Positions 32,833-42,804 of a stretch of DNA of 64,000 nucleotides are shown here, in pieces (position 1 is the stretch's first letter; every line of letters starts with the position of its first letter). Source of the DNA: Bacteroidota bacterium (lineage in GTDB: Bacteria; Bacteroidota; Bacteroidia; Chitinophagales; Chitinophagaceae); NCBI GenBank assembly GCA_013286315.1, contig JABDFX010000002.1, forward strand, positions 20,685 through 84,684. The letters are read 5' to 3'. The translations under genes and the position numbers were made by a program. Below the pieces are notes generated by a model. The model was not told where the DNA came from. It worked only from the letters and a program-made list of their open reading frames with translations, and ran no database searches.

Positions 32833-35136
32833 ATGGAAGACTTCGAGCCGGATATTTTTAATGAAGATCATAGTACCGTAACCGTTAAGGACAGGTTATC
32901 AAAATACTTTCGTAACTGGCCCGTATTCCTGATTTCACTGGGCATATGCCTGGCCGCCGGCATTTACTATTTCCTTTATACGGCCCCGAAATATCTGGCA
33001 ACCACTTCGCTTATGGTTTTGGGCACCAAAGAAAATAACTCTGCCAATTCTTCGGATGTGATTGGGGATGCGCTCAAAGGAAAACACGAAGTAAATCTGA
33101 ACAATGAAATATTGTTATTAAGTTCGGCCAAACTGATGGAGCGAACCGTGCTCAAATATGGGTTCAATGTTTTCAATTTTCATAAAGGTAGAATATTAAA
33201 TATAGAACTCTATAAAGATGTACCATTCATCCTGAGCGCCAAAAAAATCACCAATAACAATTTTAAGCTCAGCTTAAAAATTAAAAATATCAGCGACACT
33301 GGTGGTTATTTCAGCCTGGGAACTAATAACCCGGCGGGTTCATATCCTTTTAAATGGGGAATTCCTTTTAGCATCGGCGGACAGATTTTTACACTTGATT
33401 CTTTAGGCAAAATAAATTGCGACAAACCTGAAGAGTATATTGTTCAATGGCGGCCGGTACACGAAGTAGCTAACGAATTGTCTAAAGTTTTGTCTGTTAA
33501 AGCCTTCGACCCTAATTCAAACGTGATTCAGCTTTCCCTGGTTACAGGTAATCTTCAAAAAGGCGTAGATATTCTGAACGATCTTTTTGACGAATTCAAT
33601 TTATCTGATGTGGACGATCGAAATAATCTTTCAAAATCTACTGTTCAGTTTATCGACAACAGGCTTCTAAGTATCACGGGAGAATTAAAAGGAGTCGAAG
33701 AAAACCTGGAAGGTTATCAGGGAAATAATGAAATAGTAGATTTAAAGGGTCAATCCACCCAGTCCCTGGAGAATTCAAACTCGGTTTCCAAAACCATTAA
33801 TGATATCAATATTCAACTGGGCGTTGTCGACATGATTTCAAACTATTTTTCAAATGCCGGAAACACCGGAAAACTGGTTCCGTCATCCCTTGGGTTGAAT
33901 GATGGCACGCTGTCCCTGCTGATTACGCAGTACAACGAGCTGCAATTGAAAAAACAAAGAGAAGCTCCTCTCCTGGCCCCGAACAGCACCGTTATGCTGG
34001 ACTTGAACACCCAACTGGCTAATTTAAAAAACAGTATAACGGAAAGCCTGTTTAATATTAAACATAACCTACAAACCCAGCAAAGCCAATTCCAGGAACA
34101 AAAAAACCAATACAAGAATATCCTGTCCTCAATACCACACAATGAAAGAGTTTTGCAGGAGATAAAAAGAAAACAGGGTATTACAGAAGGGTTGTATCTA
34201 TATCTGCTGCAAAAAAGGGAAGAAGCAGCCATATCCAGCACCGCATCGAATGTCGCACACTATAAACAGCTGGATGCTGCAACCGGAGAGGGACCGGTTG
34301 AACCAAACCTAAGAAATACACTGATATCCACCATACTTCTTGGTTTGGCCATCGGCTTCATTTGGATCTATGTTAAGGACCTGATAAATGATAAAATAAA
34401 TGGCGTAAATGACATTAAAAAAAGAACGTCTCTAAAAATTGTCGGAGAAATAAGTCAGCTTCCTAAAAAGAAAAAGTCTCCCATTGCCGTCCTGGGCCGG
34501 ACGCTTGCCGGAGAGGAATTCCGGGTTCTGCGTACGAATATTTCTTTTTTAGCCAAATATCATGGCAAAAAAACGATCCTTGTCAGTTCCACGATGAGCG
34601 GGGAAGGCAAGTCGTTCATAAGCCTGAATTTAGCAGCCGTTTGTGCCATACCGGGTAAAAAAGTAGCGCTACTCGAATTCGATATAAGAAATCCTTCGAT
34701 CGCAAAACAACTTTCAGTGGACAGCGGCAAAGGAATTACCAATTTTCTGATGGGAGATATCACCCGACTGCAGGACATCCGCCGTGAAATTCCGGATATA
34801 CCAACGCTTCACATATACCCCTGCGGACCCTTACCCAGTAATGCCGCGGATTTGTTATTGAATGAAAGATTCCACGTGTTGTTTGAATCTTTGAGAGCAG
34901 CCTATGATTTTATCATTGTTGATTCTCCACCCGCCGGGCTGGTAAGCGACCCGTTTATTCTCGGGCGGTATAGTGATGTTGTTCTATATATTGTCCGTCA
35001 TCAAAAGACATCGAAAAAAGACCTAACTCTTATAAATGATATAGTGGCTAATAAGACCCTGAGTAATGTTTTCCTGGTGTTGAATGATGAGCCGCTCGGT
35101 GAAAAATATAAAAAAGGCAGCTATTATTATCGTTGA
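32833..35136 (+). CDS. Polysaccharide co-polymerase with tyrosine autokinase (Wzc family)
   Basis: Controls chain length and export. 767 residues: Wzz-type domain with a first membrane span about 36-55, a long periplasmic coiled-coil region (about 250-470), second span about 497-515, then the BY-kinase domain. Walker A is STMSGEGKSFISL (about 585-597), Walker A' VALLEFDIRNPS (about 610) and Walker B FIIVDSPPAG (about 693). The tail ends KKGSYYYR, a small tyrosine cluster as the autophosphorylation site. Confidence 0.94.
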   Translation: MEDFEPDIFNEDHSTVTVKDRLSKYFRNWPVFLISLGICLAAGIYYFLYTAPKYLATTSLMVLGTKENNSANSSDVIGDALKGKHEVNLNNEILLLSSAKLMERTVLKYGFNVFNFHKGRILNIELYKDVPFILSAKKITNNNFKLSLKIKNISDTGGYFSLGTNNPAGSYPFKWGIPFSIGGQIFTLDSLGKINCDKPEEYIVQWRPVHEVANELSKVLSVKAFDPNSNVIQLSLVTGNLQKGVDILNDLFDEFNLSDVDDRNNLSKSTVQFIDNRLLSITGELKGVEENLEGYQGNNEIVDLKGQSTQSLENSNSVSKTINDINIQLGVVDMISNYFSNAGNTGKLVPSSLGLNDGTLSLLITQYNELQLKKQREAPLLAPNSTVMLDLNTQLANLKNSITESLFNIKHNLQTQQSQFQEQKNQYKNILSSIPHNERVLQEIKRKQGITEGLYLYLLQKREEAAISSTASNVAHYKQLDAATGEGPVEPNLRNTLISTILLGLAIGFIWIYVKDLINDKINGVNDIKKRTSLKIVGEISQLPKKKKSPIAVLGRTLAGEEFRVLRTNISFLAKYHGKKTILVSSTMSGEGKSFISLNLAAVCAIPGKKVALLEFDIRNPSIAKQLSVDSGKGITNFLMGDITRLQDIRREIPDIPTLHIYPCGPLPSNAADLLLNERFHVLFESLRAAYDFIIVDSPPAGLVSDPFILGRYSDVVLYIVRHQKTSKKDLTLINDIVANKTLSNVFLVLNDEPLGEKYKKGSYYYR

Positions 35137-35197
35137 TGAAATCTTTTTGAACGGTGAAAGGTTTCCAGAAGAACCACAAAAATAAAAAGCAAGAGAA

Positions 35198-36532
35198 TTG
35201 GCTGAAAAGTTTCCGTCACCCGCAATACCGGGCGTTATAAAATCTCGGTTCCACCAGGTACTGTCGAATCCAAAACATGCCAGGATTTTTCACTGGGGCA
35301 GAATATTAACGATAACCGGTGGAGCGCAGGTCATCGTTCAGGGATTGGGAATAGTATCCGGAATTTTAGTGCTCTGGTTATTGCCAACCAAGGAATATGC
35401 TTGGTATACGGTGGTCAATACAATGTTGGGAACCATGTTGATTCTGGCAGACAGCGGCATTTCTTTTGGTGTTATGTCAGAAGGAGCGAAGGTTTGGCAG
35501 AACAAGAATAAGCTGGGCGCCGTACTTGCCACAGGACTCCATCTCCGGAAAAAATTCGCTATCGGCAGTTTGTCCGTGTCCTTACCCATATTATGCTACC
35601 TCTTATTCCATCACGGCGCAGGTTGGATTACCATACTGCTAATTTCTGCATCTCTGGTACCCGCATTTTATGCTTCACTGTCCGATACGCTGCTGGAAAT
35701 CGTCCCCAAGCTTCACCAGGACATAATACCGTTACAAAAAAATCAAGTGACTGTAAGCATTGGCAGGCTGGTAATCAGCGGGCTAACGCTTTTCATATTT
35801 CCCTTTGCATATGTGGCCGTTCTGGCAAACGGTATTCCCCGCATGTTTGGAAATATACGCATGTACAAGATTGCTCATGCTTTTGCTGATGAAAATCAGC
35901 GAACGGATGTTAATATCCAGACTAAAATATTAAAAGTGGTACGGCGAAGCATGCCCGAAAATATTTATTTCTGTATTTCTGGGCAATTAACGATCTGGCT
36001 GATCTCCATTTTTGGTAATACCACCTCAGTTGCTGAAGTTGGAGCACTTGGAAGGCTGGCATTGGCCATGAATATTTTTACAATTATACTTTCAACAGTT
36101 GTCATTCCGCGTTATGCCAAGCTCGCAGAAAACAAAAACATTCTGCTGAAACGTCAACTGCAAATTTTCGGATGTATGATGGCTGTTTGCATTTTTATTA
36201 TTTCCATAACCTGGTTGATACCGCATCAGATACTCTCCATTCTGGGAAATCATTATGAAAACCTGGACATACATTTATTGTTTTTGGCCATCTACGGTAG
36301 TTGTATGAATTTACTGGTAGGTTGCATATATTTAATGTACACCAGCAGGGGATGGATTATTAACCCTGTATTGTCCATCTCGATCAGTATCATTTCCACA
36401 ATCATTGCTTTCTATCTTTTTGATATTTCTTCAATCAAAGGGGTCTTACTATTAAATATTTTCTTGTCTTCCATCCAACTTGTATTTCAGGGTGGTTATA
36501 GTATCAGGAAATCAATGAGGGTGCACTCATAG
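35198..36532 (+). CDS. Second polysaccharide flippase (Wzx-like)
   Basis: A 444-residue membrane protein with about 12 hydrophobic spans, of the MOP/oligosaccharide flippase type, but with only weak sequence signatures. Lying directly after wza/wzc, it is the likelier flippase for this repeat unit than the gene at 24985. The start is assigned to TTG (35198), since no in-frame ATG lies before the first membrane span. An O-antigen transporter is the main alternative. Confidence 0.75.
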   Translation: MAEKFPSPAIPGVIKSRFHQVLSNPKHARIFHWGRILTITGGAQVIVQGLGIVSGILVLWLLPTKEYAWYTVVNTMLGTMLILADSGISFGVMSEGAKVWQNKNKLGAVLATGLHLRKKFAIGSLSVSLPILCYLLFHHGAGWITILLISASLVPAFYASLSDTLLEIVPKLHQDIIPLQKNQVTVSIGRLVISGLTLFIFPFAYVAVLANGIPRMFGNIRMYKIAHAFADENQRTDVNIQTKILKVVRRSMPENIYFCISGQLTIWLISIFGNTTSVAEVGALGRLALAMNIFTIILSTVVIPRYAKLAENKNILLKRQLQIFGCMMAVCIFIISITWLIPHQILSILGNHYENLDIHLLFLAIYGSCMNLLVGCIYLMYTSRGWIINPVLSISISIISTIIAFYLFDISSIKGVLLLNIFLSSIQLVFQGGYSIRKSMRVHS

Positions 36533-36556
36533 CGATAAAAATATAATTCAGCCTAT

Positions 36557-37129
36557 ATGTCTTTTTTTTTGCAACAAAGCATATTTGTTTTACGCTACCG
36601 GTATTTCAGAAAGTTTAATGGTATTCTTCGTAAAATATATTATTCAAGCCTTGGTATGAAAATCGGGAATGGCACGTATCTGCCCAAAACTTTTGTAACG
36701 TGGCCTCATCAGGTTCAAATCGGCAACAAGTGCACACTGGAGAGAGGCGTCTATTTTAAATATGACGGAATTTGGAATAAAAGCAGGTCTATTCAGATAA
36801 GTGACAATGTTTTTATTGGAACCGGCACTGAATTTAATGTTGCAATGGGTATTCGAATCGGAAACAATTCGCTGATCGGCTCCGGTTGCAAATTTATTGA
36901 TCACGATCACGGAATTCAATTAGACACTTTAATCAGAACCCAACATGCGCCGGCAAATGAAATAACCATCGGCGAGGATGTATGGATCGGTAGTAATGTG
37001 ACCGTGCTCAAAGGTGTGCATATTGGAAACGGTGCCATTGTAGCGGCGGGCGCTGTAGTAAATAAGACCATTTCTCCCTTTGAGATATGGGCAGGAATTC
37101 CTGCAAAGAAAATTGGCAACCGATCGTAA
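36557..37129 (+). CDS. Left-handed beta-helix acyltransferase (WbbJ/CatB-like), copy 1
   Basis: A 190-residue hexapeptide-repeat O-acetyltransferase, probably decorating the polysaccharide. Repeats of [IV]GxxxxI run from about residue 40 to 180. The catalytic histidine region is IDHDHG (about 115), and the usual end VWIGSNVTVLKGVHIGNGAI...WAGIPAKKIG is present. It starts 24 bases after the flippase. Confidence 0.85.
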   Translation: MSFFLQQSIFVLRYRYFRKFNGILRKIYYSSLGMKIGNGTYLPKTFVTWPHQVQIGNKCTLERGVYFKYDGIWNKSRSIQISDNVFIGTGTEFNVAMGIRIGNNSLIGSGCKFIDHDHGIQLDTLIRTQHAPANEITIGEDVWIGSNVTVLKGVHIGNGAIVAAGAVVNKTISPFEIWAGIPAKKIGNRS

Positions 37130-37196
37130 GACATTTTTTCAACACCTGTATTTCAATGCCAATCAAATCACCCAAACCAAAAAAGATCGTTAAATC

Positions 37197-38333
37197 GTGA
37201 AGGTCGTTTTTCTTTGCGGCTCTCTTGAACCTGGTCATGATGGGGTGGGTGACTATACGAGGCGACTTGCGGGTGAACTCAAAAGACAGGGAAAGCAGAT
37301 CTTTATGATTGCTATTAATGAAAGGAACCTTACAGGATTATATGTTCAGGGAGAACAGGAATCTGAAGGAACGGCAATTCCTGTATTGCGAATTTCCGGC
37401 AGGATAAATTATCGAAAGAGATTGCAGGTTGCAAAGCAATGGATCGATGCCGTGGATCCTGACTGGCTCAGTTTACAATACGTACCATTTAGTTTTCACC
37501 CAAAAGGCGCACATATATTCCTGGGCAGATTCCTTCGAAGATTGGGCCGTCACCGCAGATGGCATATCATGTTCCATGAATTGTGGACGGGAATGGATAA
37601 AGAATCATCCAAAAAGCACTATTGGTTGGGGAAAATTCATCGTTTACTTATTAAATCATTGATCAATACGCTTAATCCTGCAGTTATTCATACACACACA
37701 CATGTGTATCTCGAGAAAATTGCAGGATTGGGATATAAAGCAAACTACCTGCCGCTGTTTTCAAATATCCCTTTCTTTGAACAGGAAAGCACTTCAAATC
37801 CTGACGATATAAATATTAATCGTGAAAATAAGTTGCTCTTTGTTTTATTTGGCGGTATACATCGCAATGCACCAGTCGCTCAGCTTGCAAGTGACCTTGT
37901 CCGTTACGAAAAGTCAAATAAAACCAGGGTCCTTTTGATAATCATCGGTCGAAATGGACCGATGCAAAAACAATGGACTTCGATATGGGCCTTAAATGGT
38001 CTTGAACTTGTACTAATGGGTGAACAATCTCCCATGATGATTTCAAAGATTCTTCATAGCGCCAGCATTGGAATTTCTACCACCCCTATTCAACTGGCGG
38101 AGAAAAGCGGAAGTGTCGCCGCCATGCGTGAACATCAGTTACCTGTTCTTTGTGTATCGCGTACATGGAAGGCCAGAGGTATAAAAAATCCCGAACCTCC
38201 TGAAAGTATTGTGGAATATAAAAGTGGTAAACTTGAAGAATGCCTCGCAAAGGCATTTAAAGGCAAATACGCATTTAATAAGATCACGGAAGTTTCCCAT
38301 TCTCTTTCTGATGCATTAACAAGTTGCAGGTAA
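37197..38333 (+). CDS. Glycosyltransferase, GT-B fold
   Basis: A 378-residue enzyme adding a sugar to the repeat unit. N-terminal KVVFLCGSLEPGHDGVGDYTRRLAGEL resembles the glycine-rich acceptor-side loop of GT4-type enzymes. The C-terminal nucleotide-sugar half is divergent and lacks a clear EX7E motif (EKSGSVAAMREHQLPVLCV is the corresponding region). GTG start at 37197. Its stop TAA overlaps the ATG of the next gene (TAATG). Donor and acceptor unknown. Confidence 0.75.
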   Translation: MKVVFLCGSLEPGHDGVGDYTRRLAGELKRQGKQIFMIAINERNLTGLYVQGEQESEGTAIPVLRISGRINYRKRLQVAKQWIDAVDPDWLSLQYVPFSFHPKGAHIFLGRFLRRLGRHRRWHIMFHELWTGMDKESSKKHYWLGKIHRLLIKSLINTLNPAVIHTHTHVYLEKIAGLGYKANYLPLFSNIPFFEQESTSNPDDININRENKLLFVLFGGIHRNAPVAQLASDLVRYEKSNKTRVLLIIIGRNGPMQKQWTSIWALNGLELVLMGEQSPMMISKILHSASIGISTTPIQLAEKSGSVAAMREHQLPVLCVSRTWKARGIKNPEPPESIVEYKSGKLEECLAKAFKGKYAFNKITEVSHSLSDALTSCR

Positions 38334-38926
38334 TGGCGAATCTCAGATATTTATGGCGTCACAGAGCAAAATTTCCAATCAGATCAAAAAATTTTTATCG
38401 GGCCTGGGGAAAACGAATGCTTTCATTTCCCCAGTTGTTGGTGAGCAACCGGCATCGCAGGCTGCTAAAAAGAAAAGGAGCCAATATCGATGGCTCAGCT
38501 GAAATCGGACAAGTCTCTGTTCAGGGAAAAAGAAAACTGTTGACAATAGGAGCATTTTCTTTTCTCGGTCGCGTAACGATTGCTTTGCATGATGAGGTGA
38601 AAATCGGGAACAGGGTTTGTATAAATGACGATGTCAACATCCTGACAGCATCTCATGACGTTTCAGATCCTGAATGGCAACACGTCAAGGGCAGAATTGA
38701 GATAGAAGACTATGTCTGGATTGGCACAGGCGCCATGATTCTTCCGGGTGTTAGCCTGGGTCGGGGTTGTGTGGTGGGTGCAAGAGCCGTCGTTTCAAAA
38801 TCTGTGGCACCCGGTGCAATCGTCGTGGGTAACCCGGCGAAAGTGGTTCCAAAAAAAAGGGTTGACCAATTAAACTATAATCCCTGCGAATTTCTGGCAT
38901 TCAATCGATGCTGGTTAATCGGATAA
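38333..38926 (+). CDS. Left-handed beta-helix acyltransferase, copy 2
   Basis: A 197-residue hexapeptide-repeat acetyltransferase with catalytic-type histidine in TASHDVSDPEW and the closing repeats VWIGTGAMILPGVSLGRG...VVGNPAKVVPKK. The ATG at 38333 overlaps the upstream stop codon, indicating coupled translation; an in-frame TTG nine bases earlier is less likely. It differs enough from copy 1 to suggest a different target hydroxyl. Confidence 0.85.
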   Translation: MANLRYLWRHRAKFPIRSKNFYRAWGKRMLSFPQLLVSNRHRRLLKRKGANIDGSAEIGQVSVQGKRKLLTIGAFSFLGRVTIALHDEVKIGNRVCINDDVNILTASHDVSDPEWQHVKGRIEIEDYVWIGTGAMILPGVSLGRGCVVGARAVVSKSVAPGAIVVGNPAKVVPKKRVDQLNYNPCEFLAFNRCWLIG

Positions 38927-38974
38927 AAGATTTGCTATTATTTTAATCGGGAACTTTTGAACCAGCCGTTCAAT

Positions 38975-40216
38975 ATGAAATTAATTTTAACTCATCCCAC
39001 AGGCAATGCAAATGTCCGGGCAACGGCGGAGGGCCTGCTGCAGGCGGATTTATTGTCTGATTTTTATACTTCTGTCGCCTCTTTTCCCGGAACATTATTA
39101 GACCGGCTCGGGGGCATTCATTTATTTTCCGAGATCAGGCGACGTCGTTTTAATCCAAATCTCCGGCCTTTTACCAGAGTATGGCCCTGGCGTGAAGTTG
39201 GACGAATACTGACATCAAAAGCCGGCATTGTCAGCCTGAACCGGCACGAAACTGGATATTTTTCTTTGGATGCTGTATACCAAAATATAGATAAGAAAGT
39301 GGCAGCGGACCTGAAAAGCGCCGCTTCGAGAGGAGTAGAGGCCGTATATCATTATGAAGATGGAAGTTTGTTTACTTTCAGCCAGGCAAAAAAAATAGGA
39401 CTCAAATGTTTTTATGATCTTCCGATCGGATATTGGAGGGCTGCTTTGAAACTATTAAAAGGCGAACGTGAACGATTTCCCGACTGGGCTGTCACACTTA
39501 CTAATTTTGAAGACTCCGAAGAAAAACTGAATCGTAAAGATGAGGAATTGAGTCTGGCTGATGTGATCATCGTGGCAAGTACTTTTACCGCCACCACCCT
39601 GCTCGATTATCCTGGAATATTGCCGCCGATTGAAGTGATTCCTTATGGCTTTCCGCCGGTTTGCTCAAACAGGGAATTTGCTCCGGCATCAGGCCATCGC
39701 CGGTTGAAAATTTTATTTGTAGGAGGTCTTTCCCAAAGAAAAGGAATCGCGGACCTTTTTGCGGTAGCAGAAGAACTGGAGCATCACATTGAGTTAACGG
39801 TCGTAGGATGTAAAGCTGTTGAGGAATGTCATGCACTGAATATCGCTTTAACCAAACATACATGGATACCCAGTCTGCCGCATACAGATATTTTAAAACT
39901 CATGCGACAACACGACGTGCTGATTTTTCCTTCGCTTTTTGAGGGATTTGGTTTGGTAATCTCCGAGGCGATGTCACAGGGAACGCCGGTAATTACTACC
40001 GAAAGAACAGCCGGTCCGGACCTGATTACCAATAACCAAAATGGCTGGCTGATACGGGCCGGTGCAAGAGATGAGTTGCGGACAAGCATTGAAAATCTTC
40101 TTACGAATCCGTCTGTTATAAGATCAAATGGCAAAGCCGCAATGGAGACTGCCAGGTCAAGGCCATGGAATATGTACGGAAAGGATATAACAAAAGCGAT
40201 TATCAAATATTTATGA
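38975..40216 (+). CDS. Glycosyltransferase family 4
   Basis: GT-B retaining glycosyltransferase of about 413 residues. The N-terminus KLILTHPTGNANVRATAEGL is followed by a helical acceptor domain. The C-terminal donor domain has ILFVGGLSQRKGIADLFAVA and the EX7E motif in FEGFGLVISEAMSQGTPVIT. The start is set at ATG 38975 (MKLILTHPTGN); an in-frame TTG six codons upstream is possible. It is 48 bases after the acyltransferase. Confidence 0.9.
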   Translation: MKLILTHPTGNANVRATAEGLLQADLLSDFYTSVASFPGTLLDRLGGIHLFSEIRRRRFNPNLRPFTRVWPWREVGRILTSKAGIVSLNRHETGYFSLDAVYQNIDKKVAADLKSAASRGVEAVYHYEDGSLFTFSQAKKIGLKCFYDLPIGYWRAALKLLKGERERFPDWAVTLTNFEDSEEKLNRKDEELSLADVIIVASTFTATTLLDYPGILPPIEVIPYGFPPVCSNREFAPASGHRRLKILFVGGLSQRKGIADLFAVAEELEHHIELTVVGCKAVEECHALNIALTKHTWIPSLPHTDILKLMRQHDVLIFPSLFEGFGLVISEAMSQGTPVITTERTAGPDLITNNQNGWLIRAGARDELRTSIENLLTNPSVIRSNGKAAMETARSRPWNMYGKDITKAIIKYL

Positions 40217-40252
40217 AATAACTGCTGGATCTATCCGGCAATAACTTTTTAA

Positions 40253-41629
40253 AAAACGAAAATCAACAAGAGATATACGTATTTAAAAACAGGGATCTGG
40301 ATTTACCTTTTTCTATTAATTTTTGAAGGTGCATTGCGAAAGTGGTTATTGCCGGGATTAGCTACTCCTCTTCTGATTGTACGCGATCCGGTTGCCCTGT
40401 GGCTGATTCTGTTGAGCTGGAAGGAAAACCTGCTTCGTGCAAATATCTATCTTAGCGGTACCATTTTACTGGGCATCATCAGTTTTTTTACCGCCATTTT
40501 CTTTGGTCACGGAAACATGTTTGTTGCCTTGTTTGGTGCGAGGATCTTTCTTCTTCATTTCCCTGTCATTTTTATTATCGGACGTATTTTCAATAAAGAA
40601 GATGTAATAAAACTCGGCAAAGTGATTCTATGGCTTTCTATCCCCATGACCGTTTTGATTATTTTACAATTTTATAGTCCGCAATCTTCCTGGGTTAACA
40701 GAGGTGTCGGGGGAGACCTGAACGGCGCCGGTTTTAATGGCGGGGCCCTGGGTTATTTCAGACCTCCCGGTACATTTTCGTTTACTAATGGAAATACACT
40801 TTTCTACAGCCTGGTTGCCTGTTTCGTATTTTATTTTTGGATCAATCCGAAATTGGTTAACCGGGTCTTGTTGATTGCGGCCAGCATTTGTTTGTTTATC
40901 TCAATACCCATATCGATCAGTCGTACTTTGTTTTTCCAGGTGGCTGTGTCGTTGGTTTTCGCAAGTCTAGCATTAATGAATAACCGGAAATATTTGGGAA
41001 GGCTGGTCGTTGCCGTTATGGCCAGTACGATCGTTATTCTCCTGCTTTCAATAATGCCGATGTTCAGTACGGCTGTAGAAGCATTCTCCGTGCGGTTTGA
41101 AAATGCCAGCGAGTATGAAGGCGGACTAAAGGGTACTTTGGGAACCAGATTTTTAGGCAGCATGACCGGATCATTTTCAAATTTTACCGACCTTCCTTTT
41201 TTTGGGTACGGTTTAGGTATGGGAACGAATGCCGGAAGCCAGTTACTTACAGGGAAAGTGAATTTTTTAATAGCGGAAGAAGAATGGCCCAGGTTAATCG
41301 GTGAGATGGGTACGCTATTGGGAATTTTCGCCATATTGATCAGAGTCGGCCTAGCTGTAAAAATCACAGCAGCATGTTACCGGAAATTAAAATTTGACGA
41401 GTGCCTGGCGTGGATGGTATTGAGCTTTGAAATATTACTACTGATAAAAGGTCAATTAGGTCAGCCCGTTTCTTTAGGTTTTTTTGCCCTGGGCGGAGGA
41501 CTTGTGTTAGCCGCCCTGAAGCCCGGCGAGAATCCGGATGGGCAAAAATCTAAAAATAATATGAAGAAGAGAATTCGCATCCCTGTTCCGGACAGAGAAT
41601 CTGCATTAATGAGTGAAAATGACCTCTGA
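40253..41629 (+). CDS. Wzy-like polysaccharide polymerase / O-antigen ligase family protein, start uncertain
   Basis: A polytopic membrane protein of about 10-11 spans, probably the repeat-unit polymerase. The first common start codon is TTG 40334, giving 431 residues, but the frame stays open to 40253 and those codons encode what looks like the first membrane helix (KTGIWIYLFLLIFEGALRKW), which homologues keep. No ATG, GTG or TTG occurs between 40253 and 40334; ATC at 40262 would be a rare start. The gene may use a non-standard start or the sequence may carry a local error. Low-complexity basic C-terminal tail. Confidence 0.78.
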   Translation, partial: KTKINKRYTYLKTGIWIYLFLLIFEGALRKWLLPGLATPLLIVRDPVALWLILLSWKENLLRANIYLSGTILLGIISFFTAIFFGHGNMFVALFGARIFLLHFPVIFIIGRIFNKEDVIKLGKVILWLSIPMTVLIILQFYSPQSSWVNRGVGGDLNGAGFNGGALGYFRPPGTFSFTNGNTLFYSLVACFVFYFWINPKLVNRVLLIAASICLFISIPISISRTLFFQVAVSLVFASLALMNNRKYLGRLVVAVMASTIVILLLSIMPMFSTAVEAFSVRFENASEYEGGLKGTLGTRFLGSMTGSFSNFTDLPFFGYGLGMGTNAGSQLLTGKVNFLIAEEEWPRLIGEMGTLLGIFAILIRVGLAVKITAACYRKLKFDECLAWMVLSFEILLLIKGQLGQPVSLGFFALGGGLVLAALKPGENPDGQKSKNNMKKRIRIPVPDRESALMSENDL

Positions 41630-41637
41630 TACTATTT

Positions 41638-42804
41638 ATGAATATCATCATTTTCGCACATCCTGAATTTATTGCACATCAAAGTATGCCGAGATATGCA
41701 AAAATTCTGGCAGAGGGAATGAGATCCCGGGGTCATGATGTAAATCTTTGGTTTCCGCATTCATACTTTGCAAGAATATCTTCCCACGGGAATTTCCATA
41801 AATGGCTTGGCTATATCGATCAATATATCGTTTTTCCATTTCAGGTAAAAAAGCAACTAAAAAATACTTCTTCAAAAACGCTATTTGTTTTTTCAGATCA
41901 TGCTCTCGGGCCCTGGGTGCCCCTAGTGAATAATCGACCGCATGTAATACATTGCCACGATTTTCTTGCGCAACGTTCGGCGATGGGAGAAATTCCTCAA
42001 AATGAATTGGGTTGGACAGGCAGAGTATATCAGCGACTAATTAAAAAAGGATTTTTGCAGGGAAAATATTTCATTTCTATTTCAAAAAAAACAAAGCAGG
42101 ACCTGCACAGGTTTCTTTCTATTACGCCATTAAAATCGGAGATGGTTTATAATGGATTGAACCAGGAATTCAAATATCTGAACGTCGATGATGCCAGGAA
42201 AAAACTTGCGATTAGTACCGGTATTCACCTTGAGACCGGATATATTCTTCATGTAGGAGGAAATCAATTTTATAAAAATCGAATGGGTGTGGTGGATATT
42301 TATGACCAATGGCGGACATTCAGTAAAAAAGATCATCCTCTAATATTAATAGGCGAGTATGCCGACCCGGCCCTGCGGAGACGGCATATGGCTTCTCCAT
42401 TCCGGGAAAGTATACATTTCTTATCTAACAGGAATGATGAATTTGTCAGAAATGCATATTCCGGTGCTCTTGTATTGCTTTATCCATCAATTGCGGAGGG
42501 CTTTGGATGGCCCATTGCTGAAGCAATGGCGTCGGGTTGCCCGGTAATCACGACAGACGACGCTCCCATGAATGAGGTCGCCGGAGAAGCAGGGTTTCTG
42601 ATTCCAGTCATGCCCATATTACCAAATGAAATTTCCGGTTGGGCCCAGCATGCAGGACTTCTTCTCGAAGAAATTCTGAATTTCCCCTCAGAAAAAAGGG
42701 CCTGCATTATTTCTAAAGGAATGGAAAATTCCAAACGATTTGATCCCCGGAAAATGCTGGACAAAGTTGAATCGATATATAAAGAAATCGCAGGTGAATC
42801 ATGA
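41638..42804 (+). CDS. Glycosyltransferase family 4 (mannosyltransferase-like)
   Basis: A 388-residue GT-B enzyme. N-terminal NIIIFAHPEFIAHQSMPRYAKILAEGM; donor-domain landmarks are YILHVGGNQFYKNR, LILIGEYADP and the EX7E motif in AEGFGWPIAEAMASGCPVIT. It starts 8 bases after the Wzy-like gene and its end overlaps the next glycosyltransferase, so the genes are probably co-translated. Confidence 0.9.
   Translation: MNIIIFAHPEFIAHQSMPRYAKILAEGMRSRGHDVNLWFPHSYFARISSHGNFHKWLGYIDQYIVFPFQVKKQLKNTSSKTLFVFSDHALGPWVPLVNNRPHVIHCHDFLAQRSAMGEIPQNELGWTGRVYQRLIKKGFLQGKYFISISKKTKQDLHRFLSITPLKSEMVYNGLNQEFKYLNVDDARKKLAISTGIHLETGYILHVGGNQFYKNRMGVVDIYDQWRTFSKKDHPLILIGEYADPALRRRHMASPFRESIHFLSNRNDEFVRNAYSGALVLLYPSIAEGFGWPIAEAMASGCPVITTDDAPMNEVAGEAGFLIPVMPILPNEISGWAQHAGLLLEEILNFPSEKRACIISKGMENSKRFDPRKMLDKVESIYKEIAGES

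Noticed and set aside
40831..41367. Open frame of 178 codons on the minus strand
   Set aside because: Antisense to the Wzy-like membrane protein; no family features.
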